From positions 1 to 39,289 of the forward strand of contig CAADTZ010000108.1 of assembly GCA_900752015.1 (NCBI GenBank): DNA of 39,289 nucleotides, given 5' to 3'. The translations under genes were made by a program, and so were the position numbers. Within the stretch, counting starts at the first letter, position 1; every line of letters starts with the position of its first letter. Of this stretch, positions 8,282 to 16,058 are shown one piece after another. Source of the DNA: an uncultured Collinsella sp. (GTDB lineage Bacteria > Actinomycetota > Coriobacteriia > Coriobacteriales > Coriobacteriaceae). The notes beneath the pieces are model-generated. The model did not search any database and was not told where the DNA came from. It saw only the letters and a list, made by a program, of their open reading frames with translations.

Positions 8282-9478
8282 ATGGGACTCTTGAAAGCTG
8301 GATTGGGTGCTGCCGGCGGCGTCATGGCCGACCAGTGGAAGGAATTTATCTACTGCGAATCGATGCCTGCCGACGTCTTGGCCTGCAAGGGCAGCAAACG
8401 TACCGGTGGCCGCAGCTCCAACACGCGCGGCGAGGACAACGTCATCTCCAACGGCTCGGTCATCGCCGTCAACGACGGACAGGGCATGCTCGTGGTGCAA
8501 AACGGCAAGATCATCGAAGTCGCGCTGGAGCCCGGTGAGTTCGTCTTCGATACCGGCAGCGAGCCGAGCGTCTTTAGCGGCAACCTGGGCGATTCCATCA
8601 AGGTGACCTTCGCCAATATCGGCAGCCGCTTTACCTTTGGCGGCGACGCGGGCAAGGACCAGCGTGTCTACTTCATCAACACCAAGGAGATCATCGGCAA
8701 CAAGTACGGCACCGCCTCGCCCGTGCCCTTCCGCGTGGTCGATAACAACATCGGTCTGGACGTCGACATCTCCGTGCGCTGCAACGGCGAGTATTCGTAC
8801 CGCATCACCAATCCGCTGCTGTTCTACACCAACGTGTGCGGCAACGTGACCGATAGCTACACGCGCGACAAGATCGACAGCCAACTTAAGTCCGAGCTGC
8901 TCACCGCCCTGCAGCCCGCCTTTGCCAAGATCTCGGAGATGGGCATCCGCTACAGCGCCATCCCCGGCCACACCACCGAGCTCGCCCGCGCGCTCAACGA
9001 GGTCCTCTCGGCCGACTGGCGCGACCTGCGCGGCGTCGAGATTGTGAGCTTTGGCGTCAACTCCATCGCCGCCTCGCAAGAAGACGAGCAGATGATCAAG
9101 GACCTGCAGAAGGCCGCAGTCATGCGCGATCCCACCATGGCAGCCGCCAACCCCAACGGCGCGATGGCCGGCTTTATGGGCATGGGCATGGCGGGCGGCA
9201 TGGGCGGCATGAACGCCAGCCAGCTGTTCGCCGCCGGCCAGGCACAGCAGCAGGCCGCCCCGCAGCCGGCTCCGACACCCGCCCCCGCACCGGCTCCTGC
9301 CGCTGCCCCCACGGCCGGCACGTGGACCTGCACTTGCGGCGCCACCAACACCGGCAAGTTCTGCCCCGAGTGTGGCAGTCCCGCACCCGCCCCGGCACCG
9401 GCCAAGTGGTTCTGCCCCAACTGCGGCAGCGAAAACGGCGGCAAGTTCTGCAGCAACTGTGGAACGCCCAGGCCCTAA
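8282..9478 (+). CDS. SPFH-domain protein with two C-terminal zinc ribbons (YdjI-like)
   Basis: 398 residues. Residues about 25-275 form an SPFH (stomatin/prohibitin/flotillin) domain of the YdjI or virion core protein type, with no N-terminal TM helix. A Gly/Met-rich stretch (near 300-315) and an Ala/Pro linker follow, then two zinc ribbons: CTCG...CPECG near 349-364 and CPNCG...CSNCG near 378-394. SPFH proteins form rings on membranes and organise partners. Because all three proteins in this cassette carry zinc ribbons, assembly through these modules is a reasonable inference. AGAAAGGAAG precedes the ATG; the spacer from the previous gene is 48 nt. Confidence 0.86.
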   Translation: MGLLKAGLGAAGGVMADQWKEFIYCESMPADVLACKGSKRTGGRSSNTRGEDNVISNGSVIAVNDGQGMLVVQNGKIIEVALEPGEFVFDTGSEPSVFSGNLGDSIKVTFANIGSRFTFGGDAGKDQRVYFINTKEIIGNKYGTASPVPFRVVDNNIGLDVDISVRCNGEYSYRITNPLLFYTNVCGNVTDSYTRDKIDSQLKSELLTALQPAFAKISEMGIRYSAIPGHTTELARALNEVLSADWRDLRGVEIVSFGVNSIAASQEDEQMIKDLQKAAVMRDPTMAAANPNGAMAGFMGMGMAGGMGGMNASQLFAAGQAQQQAAPQPAPTPAPAPAPAAAPTAGTWTCTCGATNTGKFCPECGSPAPAPAPAKWFCPNCGSENGGKFCSNCGTPRP

Positions 9479-9558
9479 CCCCTCTATCTGGTAATTGGCG
9501 GGGGGTCCGCCACCCCCGCATTTGCTTCTATGGGCTTTCACACAAGAAGGAGGACACC

Positions 9559-10401
9559 ATGAAGACAACGTTCAAAAAGTCCGTACTCGCATTTCTGACA
9601 TGCGTCCTGGCGCTCGCCTTTGCCCTGACGGGCTGCAGCGGCGGCGGCAAAGACCCCAAGGCCAACTTCGTCGGCAGCTGGCAGTACTCGGGTGGAACCT
9701 TGGATGGCGAAGAGCTCACCGATGAGTACATGGATATGCTCGAAGAGTGGGGCGTCAACTGCATCCTGATCCTCGATGAGGACGGCACGGGCACCCTCGA
9801 CCTGTTCCTTGAGGTTGTCGACCTTAAGTGGGAGGCCAAGGACGCCACCACCGCAACCGTCACCGCCGAAGATGAATCGCACGATCTGAAGCTCAAGGAC
9901 GACAAGCTCGTCCTGGAGGTGGACGGCGACAAGTTTATCTTCACCAAGTCCGACAAGGACCTGTCCGGTACGGTGAAGAAGGATCGCGAGGCGGCCGAGA
10001 AGGAAGATGAGATCGATGAGGCCGTCGAAGACGACGATGTCCAGAGCGTCGAAATCTCCCCCGCCGTCACCGTCGCCGATGACGATCTGTGCACCATCAC
10101 CATCACCGAGAAGTTCAAGGACGACTGGGGCGACATCGGCTTTGTCGTCAACATCACCAACAAGAGCGACAAGGACCTGACCTTCTACGCTCCTTCCGGC
10201 AAGACCAACGTCAACGGCACCATGAAGGAACCCTGGTTCTCGGCTCACCTGATGCCCGGCACCAACGCCACCGAGGAATTCACGTTCTCGAACGGCGAGC
10301 TTGACAGCCTTGACGACCTGGTCAATACGACCATCGGCATCGACGCCTACCTGACCGATTCCTACGAGGACGTCGCCTCTTACAGCGCAACCATCGCGTA
10401 A
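9559..10401 (+). CDS. Secreted lipoprotein, unknown function
   Basis: 280 residues starting with a basic n-region, a hydrophobic core and the lipobox LTGC with Cys26, so it should be lipid-anchored on the outer face of the membrane. The frame is open upstream to 9322, but ATG 9559 has AAGGAGG just before it and begins the signal peptide. After a first beta-rich part (about 35-125) comes an acidic stretch rich in Glu/Asp (about 130-160), then a second domain (about 165-275) resembling the Ig-like fold of DUF5067-type lipoproteins. It lies 80 nt after the SPFH gene and is the last gene before the terminator at 10454, so it probably belongs to the cassette as its outer part. Confidence 0.82.
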   Translation: MKTTFKKSVLAFLTCVLALAFALTGCSGGGKDPKANFVGSWQYSGGTLDGEELTDEYMDMLEEWGVNCILILDEDGTGTLDLFLEVVDLKWEAKDATTATVTAEDESHDLKLKDDKLVLEVDGDKFIFTKSDKDLSGTVKKDREAAEKEDEIDEAVEDDDVQSVEISPAVTVADDDLCTITITEKFKDDWGDIGFVVNITNKSDKDLTFYAPSGKTNVNGTMKEPWFSAHLMPGTNATEEFTFSNGELDSLDDLVNTTIGIDAYLTDSYEDVASYSATIA

Positions 10402-10453
10402 CGGCAGACACCGATAGCCGCGGATTGGCGGACACATCCGCGCACATGTCAGG

Positions 10454-10493
10454 CGGGACCGCAGGAGTTGATCCTGCGGCCCCGTCGTTTTTG
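10454..10493 (+). terminator. Terminator of the zinc ribbon/SPFH cassette
   Basis: CCGCAGGA (10459-10466), loop GTTGA, TCCTGCGG (10472-10479) form a perfect 8-bp stem extended by GGG and CCC around one bulged A. GTCGTTTTT follows on the plus strand. On the minus strand there is no T-tract, so it should stop plus-strand transcription only. Confidence 0.82.
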
Positions 10494-10512
10494 TGCCGAT
10501 GCGTAACGAGCG

Positions 10513-11133
10513 CTAGCGCTCCATATTGGGAACGATGCTGCCCTCCGTTACTGCGCGCACGGCCAAGCGCATGATGTTGTCGTAGCCGGTCTTGTTGAGG
10601 ATCTCCGAGATGCGACGCTTGATGGTGCCCTCACTCATAAACAGCTCGGCCGCGATCTCGCGACGGCTCTTGCCCTCGCAGGCAAGGCGCAAAATCGATA
10701 GCTCAACATCGTCGAGTGCCGCCGTACCCGAAAAAATACTCTCGGGCGGCTTGGGAAACGTGCAATAGCCCGCCAGCGTGGAGCGCATCACGGCGAACAA
10801 CTCGTCGATACCGACGTTCTTGTACACAAAGCTATCGACGCCCGCCTCGCGGGCCTGATCGACAAAGGTGATCTCGGGCATGCCGGTCATGATAATGACG
10901 CGGCACTCGGGCAGTTGTTCTTTAATGCGCGCCGCCGCCACGATGCCGTTGGAATCATGCTCGGTGCACACGTCCATCAGTATCATGTCCGGGCGCTCCT
11001 TGAGCGCGACACCCAAGGCCTCGGAGGCATCGGCAAGCGCGGCGACGACGGTCATATCGGGCTGGTCGCCAACGGAGCGCGCCAGGCTCTCGCGCAGAAT
11101 GGCCTGGTCTTCGACTATAAGGACGCGGATCAT
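10513..11133 (-). CDS. Two-component response regulator, NarL/FixJ type
   Basis: 206 residues: receiver domain (1-120) with acidic pocket Glu8/Asp9, phospho-acceptor Asp54 in ILMDV, Thr83 and Lys105, then a LuxR-type helix-turn-helix (about 140-200) with SRREIAAELFMSEGTIKRRISEIL. It should bind DNA when phosphorylated by the kinase encoded just before it. Its ATG overlaps the kinase stop by 4 nt (ATGA, 11130-11133), so translation is coupled. It is the last gene of a three-gene operon. The linker FSGTAALDD is short, as in this family. Targets are not evident from the sequence. Confidence 0.92.
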   Translation of the reverse strand: MIRVLIVEDQAILRESLARSVGDQPDMTVVAALADASEALGVALKERPDMILMDVCTEHDSNGIVAAARIKEQLPECRVIIMTGMPEITFVDQAREAGVDSFVYKNVGIDELFAVMRSTLAGYCTFPKPPESIFSGTAALDDVELSILRLACEGKSRREIAAELFMSEGTIKRRISEILNKTGYDNIMRLAVRAVTEGSIVPNMER

Positions 11134-12629
11134 GAGTTTCTCCTTTGGACCGTGGCGTTGGAGCTCAGCGGGATGGACACCGCAAGCGTAAAGGGCTTGG
11201 CAGCATGGACCTCTAGGCTGCCACCCAGATCTTGCGCGACATGCCTCATACCTGGAATACCCGTTCCCTCGCGATACGATACGGGGGCCGGGAACCCGTC
11301 GTTAGAAATCGTCATGTGCGCGATGCCGTCAGCATCCGCCCCCTCCTGCCACAGGTGCACATGGACCCGATGCGCCTGCGCATGCTTGGTGGCATTGGTC
11401 GAGGCCTCGCGAATAATCTGCAAAAATGCGGCGGCGACACGCGCGTCCTCAGGCAGCGCACCCTCAACATCGATCTGCACACTCACCAGGCCAAAAGCAT
11501 GGACGATATCACCCAGCTGCTCTGCAGGCTCGCTAGCACCGCCGCTGCGCAAATCGGCGGCGATTGAGCGCAGCAACGGGTCAATCTGCTCGAGCGACTC
11601 ATCGTCCAGACGTCCCTCCTCCAAATAGCGATGAAGAATGGACAGGCGCTGCCCGATCACGTCGTGCACGCGGGCACGCATACGTAGGTAGGCCGCATTG
11701 TCGGCAACCTTTTTAACTTCTTCGATCTGGGCCTGGAGCTCTTGGCCCGCAAGCTCAAGCAGGTGGTTGGCTTGCGCCAGGCGGTCGTAGGCGTGTGCGT
11801 ATTCCGTCACGTCCAGGCCGATAATGCGCTCAAAGAGGCGGCCCGAAACCATAACCTCGTCGTGCACAAATAGGCGAATCTCGGCGGGAGAAATCTCGAT
11901 CACCGCGCGAGCCTCACCAAAACGGTCCAAGTTAATCCGCACACGGTTCCTACTGCTTTCGGGCATTTGCATGCTAAGTTTACGCAGGTCGTTCCATGTG
12001 CCGCTCATGTCACCTAGATCGGTGGGCATATGAAGTTCCACCAGGTTTTTGCGCATGCAGCGGTTCATGAGCAGCGGACGGCCCCTCGGGTCCAGATACA
12101 GGATGCCCACGGGAATCACGTTGATGGTCTCGATCGTCGAGAATGCGGTGATATCCTCCTGGCGGTTACGGACGTCCATCAAGAGCGCCGCGATGGAACG
12201 GAACAGAAAGAACGCTCCCTCTGCGATAAGGACAACGGTCCACGCCGAGCCCATGGCAAAAACCACCGGCGGTGTAACGGCGACAACAAGCAGCAGCTCG
12301 ACCAGCATGACGGGACGACGATAGCGCACCATAAGCACCGCGCCATAGGCAAAGATTGCGGCATTGAGCCACAGCGCTCCGCCCATTGCCCTGGCGCAAA
12401 CGTAAAGCGGCGCCACCAGATACGAGCCAGACGACGCGAACAGGATAAGCGCCGAAACCACCAGGTGAACCACGAGGCTCGCCTCGTAGGCGCAAATCAC
12501 CTTACGGTTATAGGACGAGCGGCGCGATGAAATGAGCGGGACGTTGATCGTCTGCAGACACGCAGCCAGGGCAAAGACAACATCGAGCGCAACGATTTGG
12601 GGAAGGATGAGCGAAATCTGCATCGTCAC
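11130..12629 (-). CDS. Membrane sensor histidine kinase (HisKA_3-like)
   Basis: 499 residues. Five to six TM helices occupy about 5-150, followed by a PAS-like region (about 165-275), a coiled coil (280-310), the dimerisation helix with His322 in VHDVIGQRLSIL, and a HATPase_c domain with N-box REASTNATKHAQA (Asn412), ISNDGFP and G2 box GTGIPGMRH (455-463). The H-box and the NarL-type partner fit the NarX/DesK-like kinases. The GTG start at 12629 overlaps the stop of the upstream sensor gene by 4 nt (GTGA); an ATG in the same frame lies 6 nt further in. The signal is unknown. Confidence 0.9.
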   Translation of the reverse strand: MTMQISLILPQIVALDVVFALAACLQTINVPLISSRRSSYNRKVICAYEASLVVHLVVSALILFASSGSYLVAPLYVCARAMGGALWLNAAIFAYGAVLMVRYRRPVMLVELLLVVAVTPPVVFAMGSAWTVVLIAEGAFFLFRSIAALLMDVRNRQEDITAFSTIETINVIPVGILYLDPRGRPLLMNRCMRKNLVELHMPTDLGDMSGTWNDLRKLSMQMPESSRNRVRINLDRFGEARAVIEISPAEIRLFVHDEVMVSGRLFERIIGLDVTEYAHAYDRLAQANHLLELAGQELQAQIEEVKKVADNAAYLRMRARVHDVIGQRLSILHRYLEEGRLDDESLEQIDPLLRSIAADLRSGGASEPAEQLGDIVHAFGLVSVQIDVEGALPEDARVAAAFLQIIREASTNATKHAQAHRVHVHLWQEGADADGIAHMTISNDGFPAPVSYREGTGIPGMRHVAQDLGGSLEVHAAKPFTLAVSIPLSSNATVQRRNS

Positions 12630-14509
12630 TCACCCGCCCTCGGCATCAAGACGATCATGCGCAGCTGGCCGGACTCGCCCTCAAGGCGGTATGCCACGTT
12701 GCGCCCTTGCAGAGCGCTTTCGAGCTCTTGCGCAGCGGGCGTCTGCGAAAGATCTTCATCATCGTTGGAAAAAAGCGTGGCGCGCAGCTCGACACTGCAT
12801 CGGTCATGGTCGCCCAAGTGATACATAAGAGCCGGATGGTCGGTGGTGTAGGCAAAAAACGCAAAGTCATACACGCAGTCGTACAGGGCGCTTACCGTAC
12901 TGGCGTGCAACGGGCGCCGTATGGCGATAATCGAGGCGCAATCGATATCGATGGTGCGCAGGTCGCTTGCGAGCTCGTTGGCGATGAGCTGAATGCGGTC
13001 GCGATCAAAACCGCTCTCCCCGTGCTGTGCCAACGTGAGCGACCCCTTGCGCTTGCAATAGGCGACGAGCATCTTGGCGCGCTGCAGCATGCGGTAGCGC
13101 TCGTGCGAAGACGCTTCGTCGGTCAACGGCGGCAGCGAGCTCAGCAGGTCGTACACCCCTTCGAGCGCGCGGGCAAGCGCTTGGTCCACGTCTTGGACCA
13201 ATAAGGTCTCGGCCTCTTGATCTGCCAAATGCGTCTTAAGGTCGTAGTCGGCGGCGAGCAGCTCGTTTTGACGCTGCAGCTCCATGCGACGATGTGCCAG
13301 TTCACGGTTAAGCTCGTTGAGCTCCGACACGTCTTGGGCAAGCAGGGCCGATCCGCCCAGCAGTGGAAAGGCACGGTACATCACATCGGGATCGGACGCC
13401 ACGGCAAAGGCATGGGCGCGGCCGTGCTCCTGGACTCGCAACTCCTCGCGCACGCCTACCGGCATTGACTTTGACACCGGCGTGGCATAGACCTCCTGCA
13501 GATCGCGCGTTAGAACTTTGAGGTCGAGCGGCAAGGTGTCGAAGATGCCGGCGATGTCGTGATACGACGGAATGACACCGCAATCGAGACAGATTTCCAT
13601 CGCCACCACGCACAGGACGCAATAGACGAGCGAAAAGTTGAGCCTCCATGCCCAGGGCACGCGCAACGCATATGAGATGGCAAAGAATGCGCCACCCAGC
13701 AGTACGAGCGCCGCCGTGCCCGAGAATCGCTGGATGCGAAAGGACGAGGACCGACCAACCAGGATAAAAAAGGCCACGAAGTCAAAGGCCGTCCACACGA
13801 GGACGGCGAAATAACCCCAGCCGTACGTGTAATCGTTGCTCCAGGTGTCGCTTGTGCGGTCAAAGCGAAAGACCTGCTGGTGAAAATCGTTGGTGAGCAC
13901 AAATCCGATAAGCAGGATGGCCACGATCCACAGCGCAGCACGGTAGCGGCGACCCAGGCGGTGCTGCTCCAGGCCCGCAAGGCGCAGACCACACAACTGG
14001 TAGAGCAGCGGAATGAGCGTCATGGGCACGTAGTACAGGTACCACAGCACGGTGGCATAGACCGGCGTGAACGACTTGTACTTGAGAATGACTTCGATCA
14101 TCCACAGGGCGCAGATGGTGGCGACGGCAACAAGGCGGCGGCGCAACACATAGTCCAAACAGCGCAGATAGACCGATACGCCCCAAATCGAAAATGCAAT
14201 TGCGGCGACAAGCAACGGGAGAGAGCTCGAGTGGACGAGCGCATCCACGACCTCTTCGGACACCTCGCTATAGGCGGGCACGGCGTTAGAAAGTTTGGGG
14301 TCGAAGGCGAACAGCGCCGGCAAGACTGCCAGAAGCATGAGGAACAGCGCGGTGATGGCGCCGGCGATAGCAAAGACGCGGTGGCGGTACACCTGATGTG
14401 TTATGCCAACAAGGAATCGCGGCATGGCGAAGAGCCTGCCGTCCCTGGGATCCGCAGCCGGTGCGGATCGGGCGGCCGCGTTGCCAATATGTCGTGCGCG
14501 GGTACCCAT
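12626..14509 (-). CDS. Multi-TM sensor-like protein without kinase motifs
   Basis: About 627 residues from ATG 14509. Around eight hydrophobic helices form the N-terminal half (first one near FAIAGAITALFLMLLAVLPALFA). A long coiled coil follows (LNELNRELAHRRMELQRQNE region), then a helical part that looks like a DHp helix pair, and a C-terminal domain of HATPase-like pattern. I see no phosphorylatable His in an H-box, no N-box and no glycine boxes, so I infer a non-catalytic sensor. It heads the operon with the kinase and regulator and probably passes a signal to them. The frame continues to 14653, but that part crosses a hairpin repeat and is unlikely to be coding. The ribosome binding site is weak; ATG 14425 is an alternative start. 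Confidence 0.72.
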   Translation of the reverse strand: MGTRARHIGNAAARSAPAADPRDGRLFAMPRFLVGITHQVYRHRVFAIAGAITALFLMLLAVLPALFAFDPKLSNAVPAYSEVSEEVVDALVHSSSLPLLVAAIAFSIWGVSVYLRCLDYVLRRRLVAVATICALWMIEVILKYKSFTPVYATVLWYLYYVPMTLIPLLYQLCGLRLAGLEQHRLGRRYRAALWIVAILLIGFVLTNDFHQQVFRFDRTSDTWSNDYTYGWGYFAVLVWTAFDFVAFFILVGRSSSFRIQRFSGTAALVLLGGAFFAISYALRVPWAWRLNFSLVYCVLCVVAMEICLDCGVIPSYHDIAGIFDTLPLDLKVLTRDLQEVYATPVSKSMPVGVREELRVQEHGRAHAFAVASDPDVMYRAFPLLGGSALLAQDVSELNELNRELAHRRMELQRQNELLAADYDLKTHLADQEAETLLVQDVDQALARALEGVYDLLSSLPPLTDEASSHERYRMLQRAKMLVAYCKRKGSLTLAQHGESGFDRDRIQLIANELASDLRTIDIDCASIIAIRRPLHASTVSALYDCVYDFAFFAYTTDHPALMYHLGDHDRCSVELRATLFSNDDEDLSQTPAAQELESALQGRNVAYRLEGESGQLRMIVLMPRAGE

Positions 14510-14622
14510 AGTGCTTTTAGTGTACCGACAGGCAGGCTCAAAAAGCGGGCCACATGTCCCAAAATCCGCAGACGGCAAGGCGCCCGGCAGCCTCCCCCGT
14601 CTGGCACTTCCCGATATCTGCC

Positions 14623-14673
14623 CGCCCCAAACCACCGCAAAGGAGACAGGCACCTTTGTGGTGGTTTGGGGCG
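14623..14673. repeat. 21-bp hairpin repeat after the DUF4867 gene
   Basis: Arms at 14623-14643 and 14653-14673 are inverse copies over 21 bp with one difference that still allows a G-T pair. The 9-nt loop is AGACAGGCA. It begins 5 nt past the stop codon at 14679 on the minus strand, and lacks a T-tract. The left arm is shared with the leader of mgtA (1151-1167), so this is a dispersed repeat that may also block transcription here. Confidence 0.65.
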
Positions 14674-14678
14674 ATGCA

Positions 14679-15323
14679 CTAGTCCACGGTGATGTCGAGA
14701 TTTTTGCCGATGAGGCCTACGTAGCCGCCTTCGGCTGCCTTGGGGCTGTCAGCATGGCAGAGGACCCACTTGTCGGCCTTCCAGTAGCAGTAGCTGTCGC
14801 CGGCCGCAGGCATGTCGGCCGCGACCTCGGGGCGCGGGCCGTTGGTACCGGCGGGCAGCGCCACCATCACCTGGAAGCCACCGTCGTCGACCATGCACGG
14901 CGTGTAGTGGAGCGTGGTGTTGAAGACTTCGACGACCGTACCCGCCGGCACGCGAAACGCCTTGACGCACGCGGTGTCGAGCTTGCCGTCCTCGATCTCC
15001 CAGCGATGCGCCACGAGCAGGATAAAGTCGCGAGCGCCCAGGTTGAATTCGCTCGCGCGGTGATACTCCAGGCAGTTGAGTCGTGTATTGTGGCCGTTGC
15101 ACCAGCCGAGCTGGAAGGGACGGCCACCAAACATGAGAAAGCCAAGCTTGTCGGCATCCTTGACGTCCTCGAGCTCCGGCGCACTTGCAACGTACTTGCT
15201 GCCCTCGGGAATGGGCGTGGCAGAGAGCGCCTCGAGCACGGACGACGTAAGCTCGGACGGAACGTTATCCCAAACGTTGCCATAGGACTTGAACTCGGGA
15301 TCGTTGACAGAGTAGATATGCAT
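14679..15323 (-). CDS. DUF4867 family protein, cupin-like
   Basis: 214 residues from ATG 15323, which follows CAGGAG at normal spacing; the longer frame to 15425 crosses the luxS terminator and is not real. The sequence MHIYSVNDPEFKSYG and the later LGWCNGHN, DFILLVAHRWEIEDG and GTVVEVFNTTLHYTPC match my recollection of DUF4867, whose fold is related to ureidoglycolate lyase and cupins. The His/Glu pattern suits a metal- or sugar-binding beta barrel. No catalytic activity is established that I know of. It is transcribed separately from luxS, since a terminator lies between them. Confidence 0.7.
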   Translation of the reverse strand: MHIYSVNDPEFKSYGNVWDNVPSELTSSVLEALSATPIPEGSKYVASAPELEDVKDADKLGFLMFGGRPFQLGWCNGHNTRLNCLEYHRASEFNLGARDFILLVAHRWEIEDGKLDTACVKAFRVPAGTVVEVFNTTLHYTPCMVDDGGFQVMVALPAGTNGPRPEVAADMPAAGDSYCYWKADKWVLCHADSPKAAEGGYVGLIGKNLDITVD

Positions 15324-15350
15324 GTTCGCTCCTGTTCGTTTATGTGACAG

Positions 15351-15360
15351 TATGAACATT
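15351..15360 (-). promoter_or_regulatory. Near-palindromic TATGAACATT site upstream of DUF4867 gene
   Basis: TATGAACATT lies 28 nt upstream of the start codon. The same core (ATGAACAT) occurs at 20773-20782, inversely at 20791-20800, and inside a 12-bp palindrome at 36321-36332. A second palindrome, TTCTAGAA, follows at 15358-15365. An operator role is a guess from position and recurrence. Confidence 0.3.
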
Positions 15361-15407
15361 CTAGAACAAACATAAGCGATTTTAAACACTCGTCCCGACC
15401 ACTCAGC

Positions 15408-15438
15408 AAAAAGGCACCCCCGCATAAGCGAAGGCGCC
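15408..15438 (-). terminator. Terminator of luxS
   Basis: On the minus strand GGCGCCTTCGC, loop TTAT, GCGGGGGTGCC pair over 11 bp with three G-T pairs, directly followed by TTTTT. It starts 29 nt after the luxS stop codon. Confidence 0.78.
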
Positions 15439-15467
15439 CAATGCGCGCGTTTTGGGCGATAAAGCCC

Positions 15468-15956
15468 TTACGCCTGCTGATAGTGCAGGTGCTTCTCGTC
15501 GATATCGGCCAGGTCGCGGTCGAGGTAGCGGCGCGCAAGCCAGTTGGCCATGGGGAGGTTCTGGTCCAGGTAGTTACCGCATTCCTCGGGAGCGGCACCG
15601 GGGACATCGCCCTCAAAGCCGGCGACAAACTCGAACAGCTCACGCACGAGCGGCAGGATCTCCTCGCTCGTCACCTCGCCAAACACAACCAGGTAAAAGC
15701 CCGTGCGGCAGCCCATGGGGCCAAAGTAGACAATGCGGCCCGACCACTCGGCATGATTGCGAAGGAACGTCGCGCCCAGGTGCTCGATGGTGTGGCACTC
15801 GGCCGTGTTCATGACCGGCTCCTTGTTGGGCGTGGTCAGGCGCAGGTCAAAGGTGGTGACGGCGGCCCCGGTCGCCGGATCGCGGTCGATGCGGCTCACA
15901 TACACGCCGGGCTCAAGCAACAGATGGTCAACGGAAAAGCTCGCAATGCGCTCCAT
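15468..15956 (-). CDS. luxS: S-ribosylhomocysteine lyase
   Basis: LuxS cleaves S-ribosylhomocysteine to homocysteine and DPD, the precursor of autoinducer-2, in the activated methyl cycle. The 162-residue protein has the zinc site HTIEH (His55, Glu58, His59), the catalytic Cys83 in FGPMGCRTGFYL and the third zinc ligand Cys126 in EECGNY. Length is normal for the family. GAGAGG precedes the ATG. It has its own terminator and is not joined to a nucleosidase or methionine gene here; the next minus-strand gene downstream has a separate leader. Confidence 0.97.
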   Translation of the reverse strand: MERIASFSVDHLLLEPGVYVSRIDRDPATGAAVTTFDLRLTTPNKEPVMNTAECHTIEHLGATFLRNHAEWSGRIVYFGPMGCRTGFYLVVFGEVTSEEILPLVRELFEFVAGFEGDVPGAAPEECGNYLDQNLPMANWLARRYLDRDLADIDEKHLHYQQA

Positions 15957-15978
15957 GGCAGATCCTCTCGGTAGTCAA

Positions 15979-16050
15979 TTTGGGACGGGCTCTTTTAGCT
16001 GGTTCGAATGGTCGCACCAATCATAACAGTCAAAAAAGCCCCGTCCCAAA
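15979..16050. repeat. Inverted repeat between luxS and the nucleoside hydrolase gene
   Basis: TTTGGGACGGGCTCTTTT (15979-15996) faces AAAAAAGCCCCGTCCCAAA (16032-16050), with one base bulged and 35 nt between. On the minus strand GGGACGGGGCTTTTTTGA follows the nucleoside hydrolase stop, so the pair may end that operon. The enclosed segment must also hold the luxS promoter, for which no clear hexamers are seen. Confidence 0.45.
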
Positions 16051-16058
16051 AAGACAAC

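Noticed and set aside
14510..14653. N-terminal extension of the sensor gene to 14653
   Set aside because: It would translate through a hairpin repeat and a low-quality sequence with no hydrophobic or conserved part; ATG 14509 fits better.
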